Of a stretch of 64,000 bases of DNA, positions 25,301-40,300 are shown in pieces. Where the stretch lies: NCBI RefSeq assembly GCF_954871325.1, contig NC_088778.1:20321120-20385119 (forward strand), in the 5' to 3' direction. Each line of letters begins with the position of its first letter. The stretch's first letter is position 1. A program made the position numbers and the translations under genes. The stretch comes from Gordionus sp. m RMFG-2023. Its lineage: Eukaryota > Nematomorpha > Gordioida > Chordodea > Parachordodidae. Below the pieces are notes generated by a model, which ran no database searches, was not told the DNA's origin, and saw only the letters and a program-made list of their open reading frames with translations.

Positions 25301-28300
25301 AATGGCTAATATAAATAAGCCTGGATTATCAATTCGATCTGGTTGGTCATATTAAAATAACCAGTTTCTATCTAATTCCTTATTAAATATATTTTATTTT
25401 TTAAAAAAATGAAAATTCAAATAAAAAAATATTTTTTACATTTTAAAAAAAAGTAAATTATAAACTTTAACTTATATAATTTAATAATCTTTAATTGAAT
25501 TCTCTGCTTTTGGGGAAACGGGTAAAATCAGATTTTCACCCGACGTTAATGTTAATTCTTCCATGCTAATCAAATCCAACATGTTTTCGATATATTTTTT
25601 TTTTATCTAATTAATTTATTCCGACAACATATTAAGTATCTATACTTTGGTATTAAAAATGTTGAAATTTTAGGGAGCATATATTACTTACATGATTTTA
25701 AATAAAAAATAAAAGTTGTAAATTTTTTAACCTGCCCGCCCATATTTTTCTTAACTCGCCCATATTTTTCTTAATTCGCCCACTCACCCACCTGTTCTTT
25801 AAAAAATTTGGCGGGCGGTATAAACATCCCCTCAATGCAGACCTCTGATATTCATGAATATAAAATAGTTAATATTTTAGAATATATTTGTTTTAGTTTG
25901 ATTATTTGAAATTTAGCTATTATTTTTAAGTTTTTATCAAGGGTTTCATATTTTAATAGTTGAACAATATTTAATTATAAATTTATATTACATTAATACT
26001 GTAGATAAATGTATTATAAATTATAAAATAATAATAGTAGGAAAAAAACTAATAAAATGTATATAACAATTTTTCAAAAATGACGGGGTTGAGGGGTAAT
26101 TAGTTTGTATATATGTTACTAAATATACTTTATTAATATATATTTTATAAAAATATTAAAATTTATGAATCACACCTCATAAGATATTCTTAATTTCTAA
26201 TTCATCTATCATCGAATAAGGGAGAAAAGTATGATGACCCGTCTTTCTTGAAAGGCAAAATGAAAAATATATAACTAAGAGTACCAGAGCTCCCGTTAGT
26301 CAGCATTTCTGAGCCCGTCAAAAATGAAGGGGAATGAGTTTCTCCTTAATCTTATGATAGTTGGTATCTGTTATTTGAAAATAATATCCAATTTTTATTC
26401 TTTATAACCTCCTTCCACCTTTAGGCCGGGTTCAATCCATGAAAACTAAGTTTAAATACTATGTTTTGAGTCAAAACTATTTAAAGCTTTTAGTTGATAC
26501 CCATATCAATATTATTTGTTAAAATATTACTGATAATTCTAGCCTAAATGTTTAATATTTAAAAAATTCCCAAGTAAGGTCCAAGGCCATATTAATTTTG
26601 AAAAAATTTCCCCAACCCCAACCAAAGATAATAATATTTTTGGTAGTTGAGAACTGGAATAAAATATTTAAAAAAATTATAATGAATTTAAAAATACAAT
26701 CTAAATCATATTTTATGGGCCTTGGTTTATTTATTTAGGTCAATGTCTGATCCATATAATAAAAAAATTCCTAAGCGTCCTGATAATAATTTGAAAAATT
26801 TTCCCCAAGCCCAGCCCAATATAATTTATACTGGAATAAAATATTTAAAAAAATCATAATGAATTTAAAAATACAATCTAAATCATATTTTATGGGCCTT
26901 GGTTTATTTATTTAGGTCAATGTCTGATCCATATAATAAAAAAATTCCTAAGCGTCCAAGCTGTTAATAATTTGAAAAATTTTCCCCAAGCCCAGCCCAA
27001 TATAATTTATACTGGAATAAAATATTTTAAAAAATCATAATGAATTTAAAAATACAATCTAAATCATATTTTATGGGCCTTGGTTTATTTATTTAGGTCA
27101 ATGTCTGATCCATATAGTAAAAAAATTCCTAAGCGTCCAAGCTGATAATAATTTGAAAAATTTTCCCCAAGCCCAGCCCAATATAATTTATAAAAATATT
27201 TTTTAAGAAAAATTTTTATCAAACCTGGACAACCGATAATAATTTTGAAATTTTTTTCAGCTTCCAATAAAAATATTTTCCAAACCCAGGCCGCCCGACC
27301 GATTATAATTTTAAAAAATGTTTGTCAAACCTGGCCAACCGATAATAATTTTGAAATTTTTTTCTCAAACCTGGAGCTTCTAATAAAAAAAAATAAATAC
27401 TGATATTATAGTTTCATATATAAGAAGAATTGTATTACAAAAATATAGAGGAGGGCTGACTGGAAAGAACGTTTGCTATCGAACCTTAAGTCAGTGGTTC
27501 GAATCTCGTTGATGTAATAAAAATTTTTAAAAAAGATGAATATTTTTTCGAAAAAAAAAATTTAACATTAGAGGTATATAGTCTCCTTCAATTTATTTAA
27601 CATTAAGATGATAGGAAAGTTGATAGAAAAAACAAAAATTGCCATTAAGATTATACGAAAAACGTTCATTTCTTGATTACGGCAATTATATATATTAGAT
27701 AAGAAATTAAATTCAGCACATAAAATGATTATGGATATTTAATAAATAATTAAAAATATTAAAATTCAATCACTAATTTTAAACATGGCTAATATATTGT
27801 TTTTTAAAAAAATATAGGGTATTTATTTATAATTTTTAAATTATAAAATAATTATAAAATGCAATGCATATAAAAAAGATGAAAAATGAAAATTTTAAAA
27901 TCATAAGTTATAAAGTATATTTGTTAACTTTATTATTAATGAATAAAATAGGGGGAGGGGGTTGCTGTGTGTCAAAGGAACTAAGAGATTCCCTTTTAGA
28001 ATTTAAACTAGAGTTTTTTGTTTGTAGGGAAGGGACTCGTCTTGCCCAATTGATTAAAAATTTTTAGGGATTTGGGACTGGGGTTCCCCAAACACTAAGG
28101 ATTAAAGGGATACAAATAAAAGAATTTAAGAGGGACTTATATTTATTGCATTTTTTAATTTCTTGGAGTTCCAAGAGGTCAGAATTCCTATTGGAGGGAG
28201 ATGAGATAACGCCTGACACATCCAAATCATTTGCCACCTAGTCAAGATGTTAAAGTCATATCGGGATACTTACCATCCTCATTTAAAAGAACAAAAGGCT

Positions 28301-31300
28301 ATCAACTATTATAGAAACCGCTTGGAAATCAAAGATTTACTGATCAGCCAATTCAGATTGCCATGTCGCAAAAAGCGACCGCTGACTTTAAGACAAGAGA
28401 AACATTGCCTAGAAAATGGATCAACTTGCTTATTGTAGGCTGCACAATAAGACAACCTAGCCTGGCCAATGGCAATTGGAACTCATCGTTCGTGAGTAAT
28501 ATCTCCCCTTTCCTACTCGGGATCGCGTCTACCATTAGAATTTTTTTTGAGTTTCTATTAGTTGAAGGTTAGTTAGATCAGGAGACAAAGTTTTTCAAAT
28601 GCACATTGAAACATAGGAACTAGGAAACTCTTTAAATGGCCGAAAAACGAATTAATATTTCTAAATTTATTTATACCCCAATGTCTAACCAACTGGATTT
28701 TCTACGGTAATACCATCGTTATTATTTGGAAACAGTTGTTTAAAAAATAATTAATATGATAATAGTCCTTATTTTATATTAAATATATATGTTAGCGTCA
28801 ATGTGTTATTTTCGGCAATGTGCACATTTTTTTTTCGGTAATGTGTTACAGTGGTAGGTAGGGTGAATTGGTTATTTCGGCAATGTATTCTATTTTACAA
28901 ATTAATAAATCTATTATTTGGGCCATTCCACGTCAAATCGATCACGATTCGGCCGAACCCTTTTAAAATAAAATTTCTGAAATTATTTAGATAGTTAAGA
29001 AAATGAGAAAACCGTTTATTTTAGCTCGCTAGCACACCTGGTTCCCGAGATATAGGGACTCAAAGGTGCAAAAAAGAGCCACTTTCTGTAAAATATCTAA
29101 AATGCTATATCTCAAAAACTATTCATAGTAAAAAATATAATATATCAAATTGTAGGTAAAAAAAATCTCTAAAGTGTTATTAAAAAACAATAAAAATTGG
29201 TGCCAATTTGAGCCGTTAACTTCCGGTTTATCTATTTTGCTTTACCTGTGTTTTTAAAAGGGAGTTTGTTTCGAAATTTTTTTATTGCTTTTTATTTAGA
29301 CACCTTTGCTAAATATATATACGATCTTGGCAACAATATCGACTCCAAAAATTGAAAAAAAAATAGATGGCGCTTTTGAAATTACGGATTATGGTTAAAA
29401 TTTTGCTGCTAACTTATCAATAACCGGATATTTTCACTTTTTATACTTAAAAATTTTGAATTTCTATTAAATATACTAATTAAACTGAGGGGAATGTGAA
29501 AATGCCCATTAGACACTTAATAATGTAACAAATTTCTAATAATAAATATCTTTCATATAATATTTTTAATTTTTAAGGTATCTAGAATTTCATAAAAATG
29601 TTCATCATTTGATGAAGATAATTATATATTTTAGTCGTTAAAACTTTATTTTACTCTAGATATTTTTTTCTTCGAATATTTCTTTTCACATAAGCGTTTT
29701 CTTTTAATGAGAGATTCCCCTACTATAATAATGTTATCAATAGCCTCTTGATTAATTATATGAGGGGGAGAATCAATATCTACATTGTCATTTGAAGTAT
29801 AAGGAATGTTTGTCAATTTTTGTCGGCATGAAGAGCATATTAACATATCTAAATTGAATGGTAAATTTTTTTGGGTCATATAGGGTAGAATCTTTCTTTG
29901 ATTCTCGCGATAATAAGCATATCTCTGTAGATTAAATGGGTTGCAACATTTTTATATCTGCTGCGTCCATCTGATTTTTGATCTGCACCTAGAATATACG
30001 TTTTTGCACTCTCCAAATCCCCAATGTTATTGGCAGACAGACGATAAAATAATAAGCTGCAGACGGGTTGAATTATTTAAAATTAATCTGAATGGACAAG
30101 TTAAAAATATTACGCAGAAAGAGAGATCGTTTTAAACAGTTTATTTTGTAAAATATAATCATGCCTAATAAAATATTTGTTTTTACTGCAGCTGTTATAC
30201 ATTATCGAGCTAATAAGTCATTCGCTATAGTAGCAAAGTATAGATCTAAAAAATGTAAAACTTTTTAAGGATGGTGGGAAGAGGGGGAAGAACTGAAAAA
30301 TTTTATCACATTTCTTATAAACGTATCAATATTTTCATTTTCCTTAAAAAAAATATTTTTCAAATTAGCGCCATCTTATTTTTTCATCAATTTTTGGTAA
30401 AAATGTATATTTTGGAAAAGTCGATAGCATCGCCAAGGTTTTGACATCGTATATATTAATAAAAAGTGTTTAAATAAGAAGCAAAAAAAATTTTGAAAAC
30501 AAACCCCATTTTTTGCTTAAAAATACAGGTGAAGCAATATAGGTAAACCGAAATTTAAAGACTCAAATTGGCGCCAATTTTTATAATTTTTTTAATAGCC
30601 CTTTAGAGATTTTTTTTATCTACAATATGATATATTATATATTTTTTTACTATAAATAATTTTTGAAATATAAGCATTTTAAAAATTTTACAGATTCGAA
30701 AGTGGCTCTTTTTTGCACTTTAGAACTCCTATATCTCGGGAACCAGGTGTGCTAGCCAGCTAATAAACGGTTTTCTCATCTATCTAAATAATTCCAGAAA
30801 TTTTTAACAATTTTAAAAAGGTTCGGTCGAAAATGTGCCTTTTTTGATCGATTTGACATGGAATTGCCCATTTATAGGATATGTTTTGTTAGATATATTT
30901 TTTAAATAATATTTTTAAGATGCTTAAGGTTTTTTGATCTTATATTTAAATACATTTTTTGGACGGTTAAAGTTTATTGATCTTTTATTATTTTTTAAAT
31001 AAATTTTTTGAGATTTATTGTGATGTGTTATATTTTTTTTTTGAGATAATTTATTTTAATGGTTATATATTTTTAATTTTTTTTTTGAGATTTAGTTTTG
31101 TGTTATATTTTTTTGTTGCTGCCTCTCTCAGGCCACTTCCAAACACGACGTTTTTCCAAAGCGATAAATAACAAATTCAGCTTAATAGTTGTGTGCTTCC
31201 AAACCAAACGTTTTTTTAATGCATACGATTTTGCGTTTATTTTAATAACAAACTAGCTTGATTTTTTTTAATGATTAAATAGCGTCTGATGCGATTGAAG

Positions 31301-34300
31301 TAAAAAAGTAACTATTTTTATATTAATATTTAATAAATGAAATGATCTTAGGTGAAATTTTGTTGAGGATCATGACGATTTATGGAACTAATGTAATGAT
31401 AATTATTCTAATAGATTATTAGTCGATGAACTTTGGACATTATGTGCTAAAAAGTATAACAAGACTTTACATTTAATCACCTAATGTTGACTACTTTATA
31501 ATAAGAATTTTTAATCATTAAACTTTTTAATTAAATACTATTTATTAGTAATATGGAATATGAATTTTAATATTTATAATATATAAAATAATTAATATTT
31601 CTTTTAATAAATCAAAGCTACATAAATCCTTATTCAAGTATAATTATTTATCTTTATCAAGTGTATGCAATTTAAAATGGAAAAATTTGAAAGATTTTTT
31701 TTAAAGGAAAAGAGAAAGAAAATACATTCAGGGGATGCCACTAAATTAGCACTCCATGGAAATAGTATGATTCTCTATCATTTCTTACTACCTCCACAAC
31801 ACCCTAAAAAACGTTAAACAATATCACAGATAATAATGAGAATATAAGACCTGTAAAAAGGGTTAGGGTAAAATATTTTGATAAAGTGTTGGAAATTGAC
31901 AATGATCCAGATAGAATATGGTGCTTGTCTATTGTCTTTAGTAGATAGTGTAAAGAAGGCGCCAAGTGAAATTAAAGATGCAATGAAAATAAATGTTCAA
32001 ACTATCATTCATAATTTTATAAATATTGTAATACAAAATGTTGATGAAATTAAATAGTTTTATATTATAAGCTCAAGTTAAAATAAATAGATATATTTAT
32101 TTAATATATAATGGTATAAAATGTTAAGTTATACATAAATCCATAAAATAGTCTTTAAAATTATTTTAATATAAATAATATTGTAATACAAAATGTTGAT
32201 GAAATTAAATAGTTTTATATTATAAGCTCAAGTTAAAATAAATAATGTTTGTTTAATATATAATGGTATGAAATGTTAAGTTATACAGAAATTTAAGAAT
32301 TAAAATAGTCTTTAAATAAATCTCTTATTTTTATTGAATTAGTACTTGTTGCATTTAAAAATATACTGATCCCTTAATTTTCAGGAATAGGTATAATATT
32401 AGGTGTGTATTCAATTTTATCATAATCAATAATAATATTATGTAATAGAGTAATTGCACATATTATTTTATCAGCATTTTCAACTGAGCACGCTATAGCT
32501 TTGGAAAGAATGGCAAATTTAGCAGTAGCTGTGCCAAATGTGCATTCAATGCACATTTTATTTTCAATTATGGGATTCATTTAAATTGATATAGATCTTA
32601 TATAGTACAGATCTCTTTCTTTATAGATTATACTTACTTTTCGTTTTTTTTGTAATGTCTCAATATAAAATATCTTGTTATAAGATTCATTTGTATAAAA
32701 AATCAGCTGTATAATAATCGTTGCTTGTTTGAAAGTAAAAAAAATTGCGAAAAACGTGCCTCGGAAAATGTTTTGGAAAACGTCATGTTTGGAAGTGGCC
32801 TCAGGGAGCTTATTGTTTTTAGGATTTTTTGTTATTTTAAAAAGAGGAAATAATATTAAATTTTTATGGAAGGAATCATATTATATATACATTCTAATAA
32901 TAGTCGGAACTAAAAAAAATTTTAAATTTGTAGGCAAACTTCTCCTAACCTAAAATAATCGGAACTAAGAATTATTTAAAAAAATTTTTTTTAAATATTA
33001 GCAAGCAAAATCCTCCCACACTCCCCCCCCCCTTCCCCACCTTCCCATATATAAACGCTGTATATAAATTTTAGAAATACGATATCAAAATAAAATATAT
33101 TTTAAAAAACAAATAATAATTTTAAATGATAACATAGTTGTAATTATCAAAAATAATCTAAATATGAAATATTTAAGTTTAAGCTAATAATGTAGGGGAA
33201 AAATAATAAAAATATATCATGTAAAATGTTTGCTTCAGTCCCGTCCGGTTCGGTCCCTTTTTAAACCGAGACCGGACCGATGGACCGCTAAGTCAAGTGA
33301 AACCATACCGTGGGACCGTCGATCCAGTCCGGTCCCATCTAAAAAAATATTTTTTTGTTAAGCTATAAAAGTTTTATTCTGCATGAAATTTATTAAAAAT
33401 GAAATGTGTTGAATTACCAATATTTTAATTATATCCATAAATTATTTTTATTATATTTTTTATACAAAAAGATTAAACCAATACAAATTTAATGAATATA
33501 ATTTAAATCAATTTGATTAGCATATTTAATTAGTTTTTGTTTTTGAATGTGATAGATATTGGGTTTTTATTGTTTACAGCTCTAATCATAACTATAAGTA
33601 GGTTTATTTGATGAAGTTTTTATTCATCTATTTAAAATTTTGAGCTTTCAATTTGATATATATGCAAAATTTACTTGTGCTTGAAGAATTGGAAATATCT
33701 GTACTGGAGACATATTCTACATGTTTTCCCAGAATTTTTTTTTCATTTGCACTATTAATACTATTTTCTAAATCAATAGTTATTCTTTGGCTGAGGGTGG
33801 AGATTCAATATTATTATCATCTTCTATGATTTCAATTTCCATTTCTAATAATTTAAATTATTTGACCAATGAATGAAACGGAAGAATAAAAAAAAGTAAA
33901 CGATGAATGAGATATTATAAAGTGTTAGGCAAATAATCATGTTTTATGTGTTAATGAACTTGTGCATTAACTAAAAAGTAATTCATAATAAACTTATCTT
34001 TTTTTAATCGGTCTTCGGTCGGACCGGAACTACTGCAAACACTAGCCATGTGTATTGAACTAAGAGGGAAAAGGGAGTGTTACGAAGAAACACTTGTAAT
34101 TCTTTTTAGGACTTCAAATTGGATTTTTTGTTTGAGGGATAGGGACTCGTTTTTAACCCCTATCCTTATTGATATTTTTCTACCCAATTTTGGGGACCGG
34201 GGTTTCCCAAAACACTAAAAATCAGAGGAATAAAATTAAAGAATTTAGAAGTGAACTATATTTATTGCATTTTTTTCTTGGAGTTCCAAGAGATCATTGT

Positions 34301-37300
34301 TTCTATTAGCCGGAAATGAGGTGACACATGAGGCATCCCAGACAAATCTTTTGCCGTCGAGCCAAGAAGTTATAGACATGCCATCGGGACGCTTGCCACC
34401 TCATTTAGTAGACCTATCGACTCCAAACTATTGGGTAAACCGGCCGAAATCAAAGATTTGCATATCAATCTATTTAGATTGTCATATCGGGAAAAACGGC
34501 CACTGACTTTGAGGCAAGAGAAACAATGTCTAGAAAATGGATCAACTTGCTTATTGCAGGCAGCACAGATGTCAACTGACGGGATAAAACAACCTAGCCT
34601 ATGACCAATGCCAATTTGAAACTTATCGTTTGTGAGTAACATTTCCTTTTTATCACTCGGGATCGCATCTAGCCATTCATAGCCGTTAGGATTTTTTTTT
34701 GCGTTTCTGGGTAGTTGAAGGTTAGTTGGATCGAGACACAAACAAAGTTTTTCAAATGCATATTGAAGCATGGGAACTAGAAAGCTCTTTAAATGACTGG
34801 AGACTGGGTGCTCGGATCCTTGTTAAAATGAGTGATGAAGATTTAAGTCCTCCCTTAAGCAGGCATGAGGCAAAAAACCAATTAAAATCAGAAAACTTTA
34901 GGACTAAAAGGGAGAAAATAAAATACTTAAATTTTAAAAGGACTTAAGGAGGGAATTATATTGGAAAACCAGGGAAGGTTTGTGCAAGAATTAATTTAAA
35001 ACATTTTTTGGTGAGGAAAAAAAACGATGCTTAGGAAGTTAAGGAAGATTCTTTAGTGAATTAAAAAGAGATTGAATCAAATTGTCAAATCAATTTCGAC
35101 AAAAGGAAGTTGAAAAGCCTATAGGAGATCCTAAAAGACAGAGTTATTCGTGCGGAATAATTAAAATCTGGAGATACCATTAATTAAGGTCTAATTTGAA
35201 ATCAGGCTTTAATTTTTTGACAAATTCTGAATACCTATAGTAAATGGTAAGGGACCTAGAGGATCACTTTGCTGAATCCCCCTTTCAGAGGATAGGGAAT
35301 ATTCCCCGAATTTGAGTATCGAGGGAAATCCATAGCAGGAATTAAGGAAATTTCAATATTTGGGGAAATGTTGTAAGAAAGAGGGTAAAAATGAGCTCCT
35401 ATGAATGCTATTGAAAGCATTTCTGAAATCTAATTTGCAGAAAACTTTATCCGTCTCAGTGTTTATAAAAATACGCGCTACATGTGAGGCCACTTCTCAC
35501 CCACCTCTAACTCCAAAACCTAACTGTGAGGGAAATAGAAGAAAACTAACCTTAGACCGAATCCTAATTACGATAATCTTGGCTATTACTCCAGGAAAAA
35601 ATGACCCTATAGCTATTGGTCTAATACCGCCATCCTATTTGGTTAAAGAAACAAGATTTGCACCAAAAAGAATAGGACGTATACAAAAAGGAACTTCGCG
35701 TATGAGGAAGTTATTACAAAGTTCGTTTAATGATTTTAGTGAAGGGTCAATAAAACCACTATCAAAACATTGGATTAAATCAACAAAAAACCTGGTCTGA
35801 ACCCGTCTAAACGTATTAATATATTTTTTTTGAGATTTTTAAGAAAAAAGGACGTAGAAATGGGGTGCTGTAAACTGGAACGTGAACCAATCTTTATTAA
35901 TAACCTCTGACTGCCGTATACTGGAATAAAAATAGATCCGACTCGGATGGAAAATCTAGATACGGCTAGTAACGAAGATATTATAGCTACCTTTTATCTA
36001 AAAAGTATACATTGCGACTTTAGCTATCTTAATACAATAGCTAAATTTAGAATTTACTTTAACAACATTCTATATTATTCAGTTTATAAGATTTAAATTT
36101 CAAAATGTACTCATTTGTCTTACATGAAATGTTACTAATTAATATCAATCCTAGTTATTGTAAAACTTGACAATCTTTATTTAATAAAATTTTTGATCTA
36201 GTTTTAGTTCTATTTAGCTAATACCAAATTGTTATCGGCCGATAACCGATCCGATATCATATCTAATTTTGTATTCTGTAAACAACTAATCGTTTTTTTC
36301 TAATGCATACATCTAGTGTTGCAAAATCATTCCATTTGAGTCGATTTTTAAAAACGTCTAACTCACAATTATATCTAGAAAAATATTACTCAAACCTGGA
36401 GATTTTGCTCATAGATGACTTGGACATATATTGGCGAAATCTGAGGCTTAGGCAATATTTTTTGGTTAAATATTGAGTTTGCCGTTTTTAAAAATCAGCT
36501 CAAATGGAGCGATTATGCATCATTACATACATCTATTCATCTCTTAAGCACACTTTTTTTTTATAATGATCGATCCTTTTTAATTTTGTAAAACTATTAT
36601 ATAATTCAAGTAAATACTTTATATAAATTTTACTTTGATTGCTATTTTAATCAAAATTTTAAATATTTAATTTTAGCTCTTGATGAACACACTAACATCC
36701 ACCAATGTTTCGAGTCCAAAATTTCATTTTTACTTTAAAGTTAGCGATATATTTACATTTATAATTATATTGAATTTAAAAATTAAGACAATACTAGATG
36801 AAGTCGAAAGTTGTAATTTAGAAGAGTATCCATTAAGCATATCATTTTTGAATTTTCTTAACGAATTTTTCGCGTCAACTATGTCCAATCCTCAAAATTT
36901 TAGAATTTTTTTTATAGACCGTTATTTAAATCCTATAAAAAGCATAGGGGGAGATTTTGAAATTTCTCATAACGTAATAACCCTATATATAATATATATT
37001 TGCGAGAATTTTCTCATGCCTCTATATTCGAGAAGCTACAAAGTTCCACTAGAAAAGGTAATTTTTTATATACATAACATAATTTAACCATGGGAAAATA
37101 TATTATTAAAAACGGATGTTCGATTACATAATTGTAAAATATTTTACCTAGTTAAATATAATAGTACTTACTGCACATGGACTTGTAGATATTGTATTTC
37201 GGGAAAATATTTAAAAGTGCAAGTTATATTCTTGTTTTCAATCATTAAAGAACGTGGGTATAAAGGGAAGCGCTAAAAAATCATTTTAAACAATTTCTAT

Positions 37301-40300
37301 CTTTCTTATATTTGTTAAGAAATAATAAAAACTTTTACAGGCATCCTAAAAATGATTGTTGGTTGCATTAATGCAACAGCATAAAAATATGAACTCTAAA
37401 TTAGGAGATTTTTAAATTTATAGTTTTGATTAAAATAAACATTACCATCTTATCCAAATATGTTGTGCGACATGAGTTTATTTGAGGGGGTTAAAAGTAG
37501 TGAAGGTTACTGTCCGGACCTCAGTTCCCAAACATAAAACTCCAGGCCGTGATATATAAAAAAGACCAGATCAGAACCGGTCTTTTATTTTTTTTCTTAT
37601 TTTAAAAATATTTTTGTTTTTACCTAAACTAAGTTTGTTTTGTCATTTTATTAAATATAAAAGTATTTTATATTAGCAATATCAAATCAAATATTAATAA
37701 TACAATAAATATACAAATAATTAATTTAAAAGTATCTTTTTTTGAACTTCGTTTTCATAGTATATTGCAAATATGAACTAAAAAAAAGAAACCTAAAACC
37801 GAAAACTCCTAGAAAAGATATATAAAATAAAATATACATAAAAATTTAGTAAAAGATTATATGAATTGAGTAGTAAGGCAAACTTAAATAATAATAAAGG
37901 CCCCTAGGACTGTGAAATAATTAAAAGATTGGTCTGGACCGAGGTCTTCGAAAAAGACCGGATCGTTGACCTTCATTGGATAATTTTCATTATTTAGTTC
38001 GTTTTTTAAAATTTATCACTTCAATTATATAAGAATGTTCGTGACTCAATAAATATATTATCTTAAATGTTAAAAAAATTTAATATCAATGCTGATTTAT
38101 TTTTAAAATGACGACATTTATCGGATCAGAAAATTTAATAATATCGGCCTATTACCTATATTTTAAAAATCAAATAATCAGCCCGATGTAAAGAATATCT
38201 GTAAATCCTTAATATTTGGCATCATGGGGTTTCATAAACCCTAAAATTGAATAATATCAGGTAGTAATTAATTCTTTGGGCAAAATCAGGCAACTAAACA
38301 AAATGATTAAAGTTTTGTAACCCCATGATACCAATGAATGGTTAATACAAATAGGCATTATATTTTTTATAATTTCTTTTGGATTTTTTAGTGGAAATTA
38401 GGAGGTTTATGCTTAAAATTCCTGTCCTCATTCGTACAAGTATGTGTAGATTATAGAATCAATCAAAATTTGAATGTTATTGATCAATATTATGATCCCA
38501 TTATGTACTATCTTACTAATCCTTTACAATATTTGTTAGCTCAACTTCTAAATCAAGGACCTATATCACAAATAGTTTATTTTTATATATATGCATTTTT
38601 TTATACAAATTTTTATTTTACTCAAATAAATTAAATCTTTGCAAATTTTTATATTTTATTCTATTTTTTATTATTCTATATAAATAATTACTTTCTTTCT
38701 ATAGATATATTATATCCTTAAACAAGGCGTCAGTATTATAAATGAAGAAATAAATGATAATAATGCAAACCAATATGACACAGAAAACAGTTGGATTCTG
38801 AAGAAATGTTGTGTTCCAGCTCTTAAATTAATACTCAATTTAAATAATCATAAAGTTAATGGGTTGAGGGATATTTTGGATATGCAACAATATAAAAATA
38901 TCAAATTTGAATCACATTCTACTTCACATAGTTCTTCTTTTACATCGTCCAATATCAATGACTTGAGAGACCTCTTGATATTTCCACATTTAGAATTATT
39001 TATACGATTTATATGTGAAAGTTATTTCAATGCCCCAGAATCGAGTAAAAATATTGAGCAATCACTGCTCTCTCTATATATTCTGAAATCGGTAAATTAA
39101 ATAACAATTCTATTTTTTACCATATTATCGGGTTATAACATTATTAATATTTTATATATTCAATTAGTGATAAAACAGAATGTTCTGAGCACAAAATGGC
39201 TTTCAAAGATAAATATTTATTTATAAACATCAATTTTAAATTTATAGCGATTATATAGCTTTATAGGTCTAAGACAGATCATTATTTATTCATTCATATA
39301 TAAATAATAAAAAAAATTAATCATCTAATCATAATCTCATTATTATTTAGGATTATTCGAAACTATTTGTATTATTTATTTTAAATTTTCAGTATGTATC
39401 GTGTGAACTTTTTCTTTATTACCTTTTCCAATCCACTGATCTTTTTTTTTAAATTAGATAATCCATTTTTTCACTTTTGATTACCGATTAGTATAAATAA
39501 TATAAAATATTGATTCGTATAATTTTTGTGGGCCTAGTTTGATCTCTTGCATTCATTCTTCAAATACACCAAATATAAATAAGAAATTGCAAAAGCCCAG
39601 TGTTTGCAAATTTTCTCCATATAATTTTCGGCACGGCCAGCCCTGACTTTTGAAATTTGGTAATTTTATGGCCAATCGCTTCGATTTTTTAAAATTTGGA
39701 TGTTATTGTACTAATGGTTTTATAAGAATATGAGATAATTTTTAAAAGATCCGTGATGTGTTTTGCAACTCGTTAGTTAATACAGTTTAAATTTTTTATA
39801 TTAATTCCTAGTCGTAAATAAAATGACCGACCTTGTGTAATTATTTTTTCCCCAGGCCTGCTTTGTTTTTTAAATCATATTATTTACGCCCTTGGTACCC
39901 CAGGCTTAATTAGGGCGATCTAGACAGGGTTTTGCTTGTCTGGTGGTCTCTGATATAATATTATCAATAGCATATTTTTCAGCCACGATGTTTGACGCAT
40001 TCGCTCTAATTTTTATAGACATAATATTTAAGTAATATCTCAAATCTAGCTTTTATTTTTTTATTTCTTAAAAATTCAAGTGTTGATAACTAAATTTTCT
40101 GATATTATAAATATCATCTTATACATTCTTTTTAAAATAATTTATTTTGGAAGGACCTTTTGTTTGAAATGATTTCTTTAGATATTATCTGGTTACATAC
40201 TGTCAGGTGACCCTTCATTTAATGAATACTAAAAATATAGGTATTAACTTTTGTATTTTTTATATATTTTCAGTTAAACAATGGAACATTTATTGACGCC

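Larger units (their letters stand above)
31131..32800. mobile_element. PIF/Harbinger transposon, 3-bp TSD (TCA)
   Basis: The ends are GGCCACTTCCAAACACGACG and, inverted, GGCCACTTCCAAACATGACG, flanked by TCA (31128-31130, 32801-32803), the usual 3-bp PIF/Harbinger duplication. The minus strand carries the end of a DDE nuclease (32374-32580) and the + strand carries a MADF/BESS-like second protein (31677-32057). This two-gene organisation is standard for the superfamily. An internal 148-bp direct duplication lies at 32025-32318. Both genes are decayed. Confidence 0.88.

Noticed and set aside
27440-27525. Functional tRNA gene
   Set aside because: Only the A/B boxes fit; acceptor, D and anticodon stems do not pair convincingly.
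35405-35800. + strand open frame of 131 codons
   Set aside because: It is the shadow of the LINE reverse transcriptase, which reads on the minus strand (GGIRPIAIG, LDFRNAFN).
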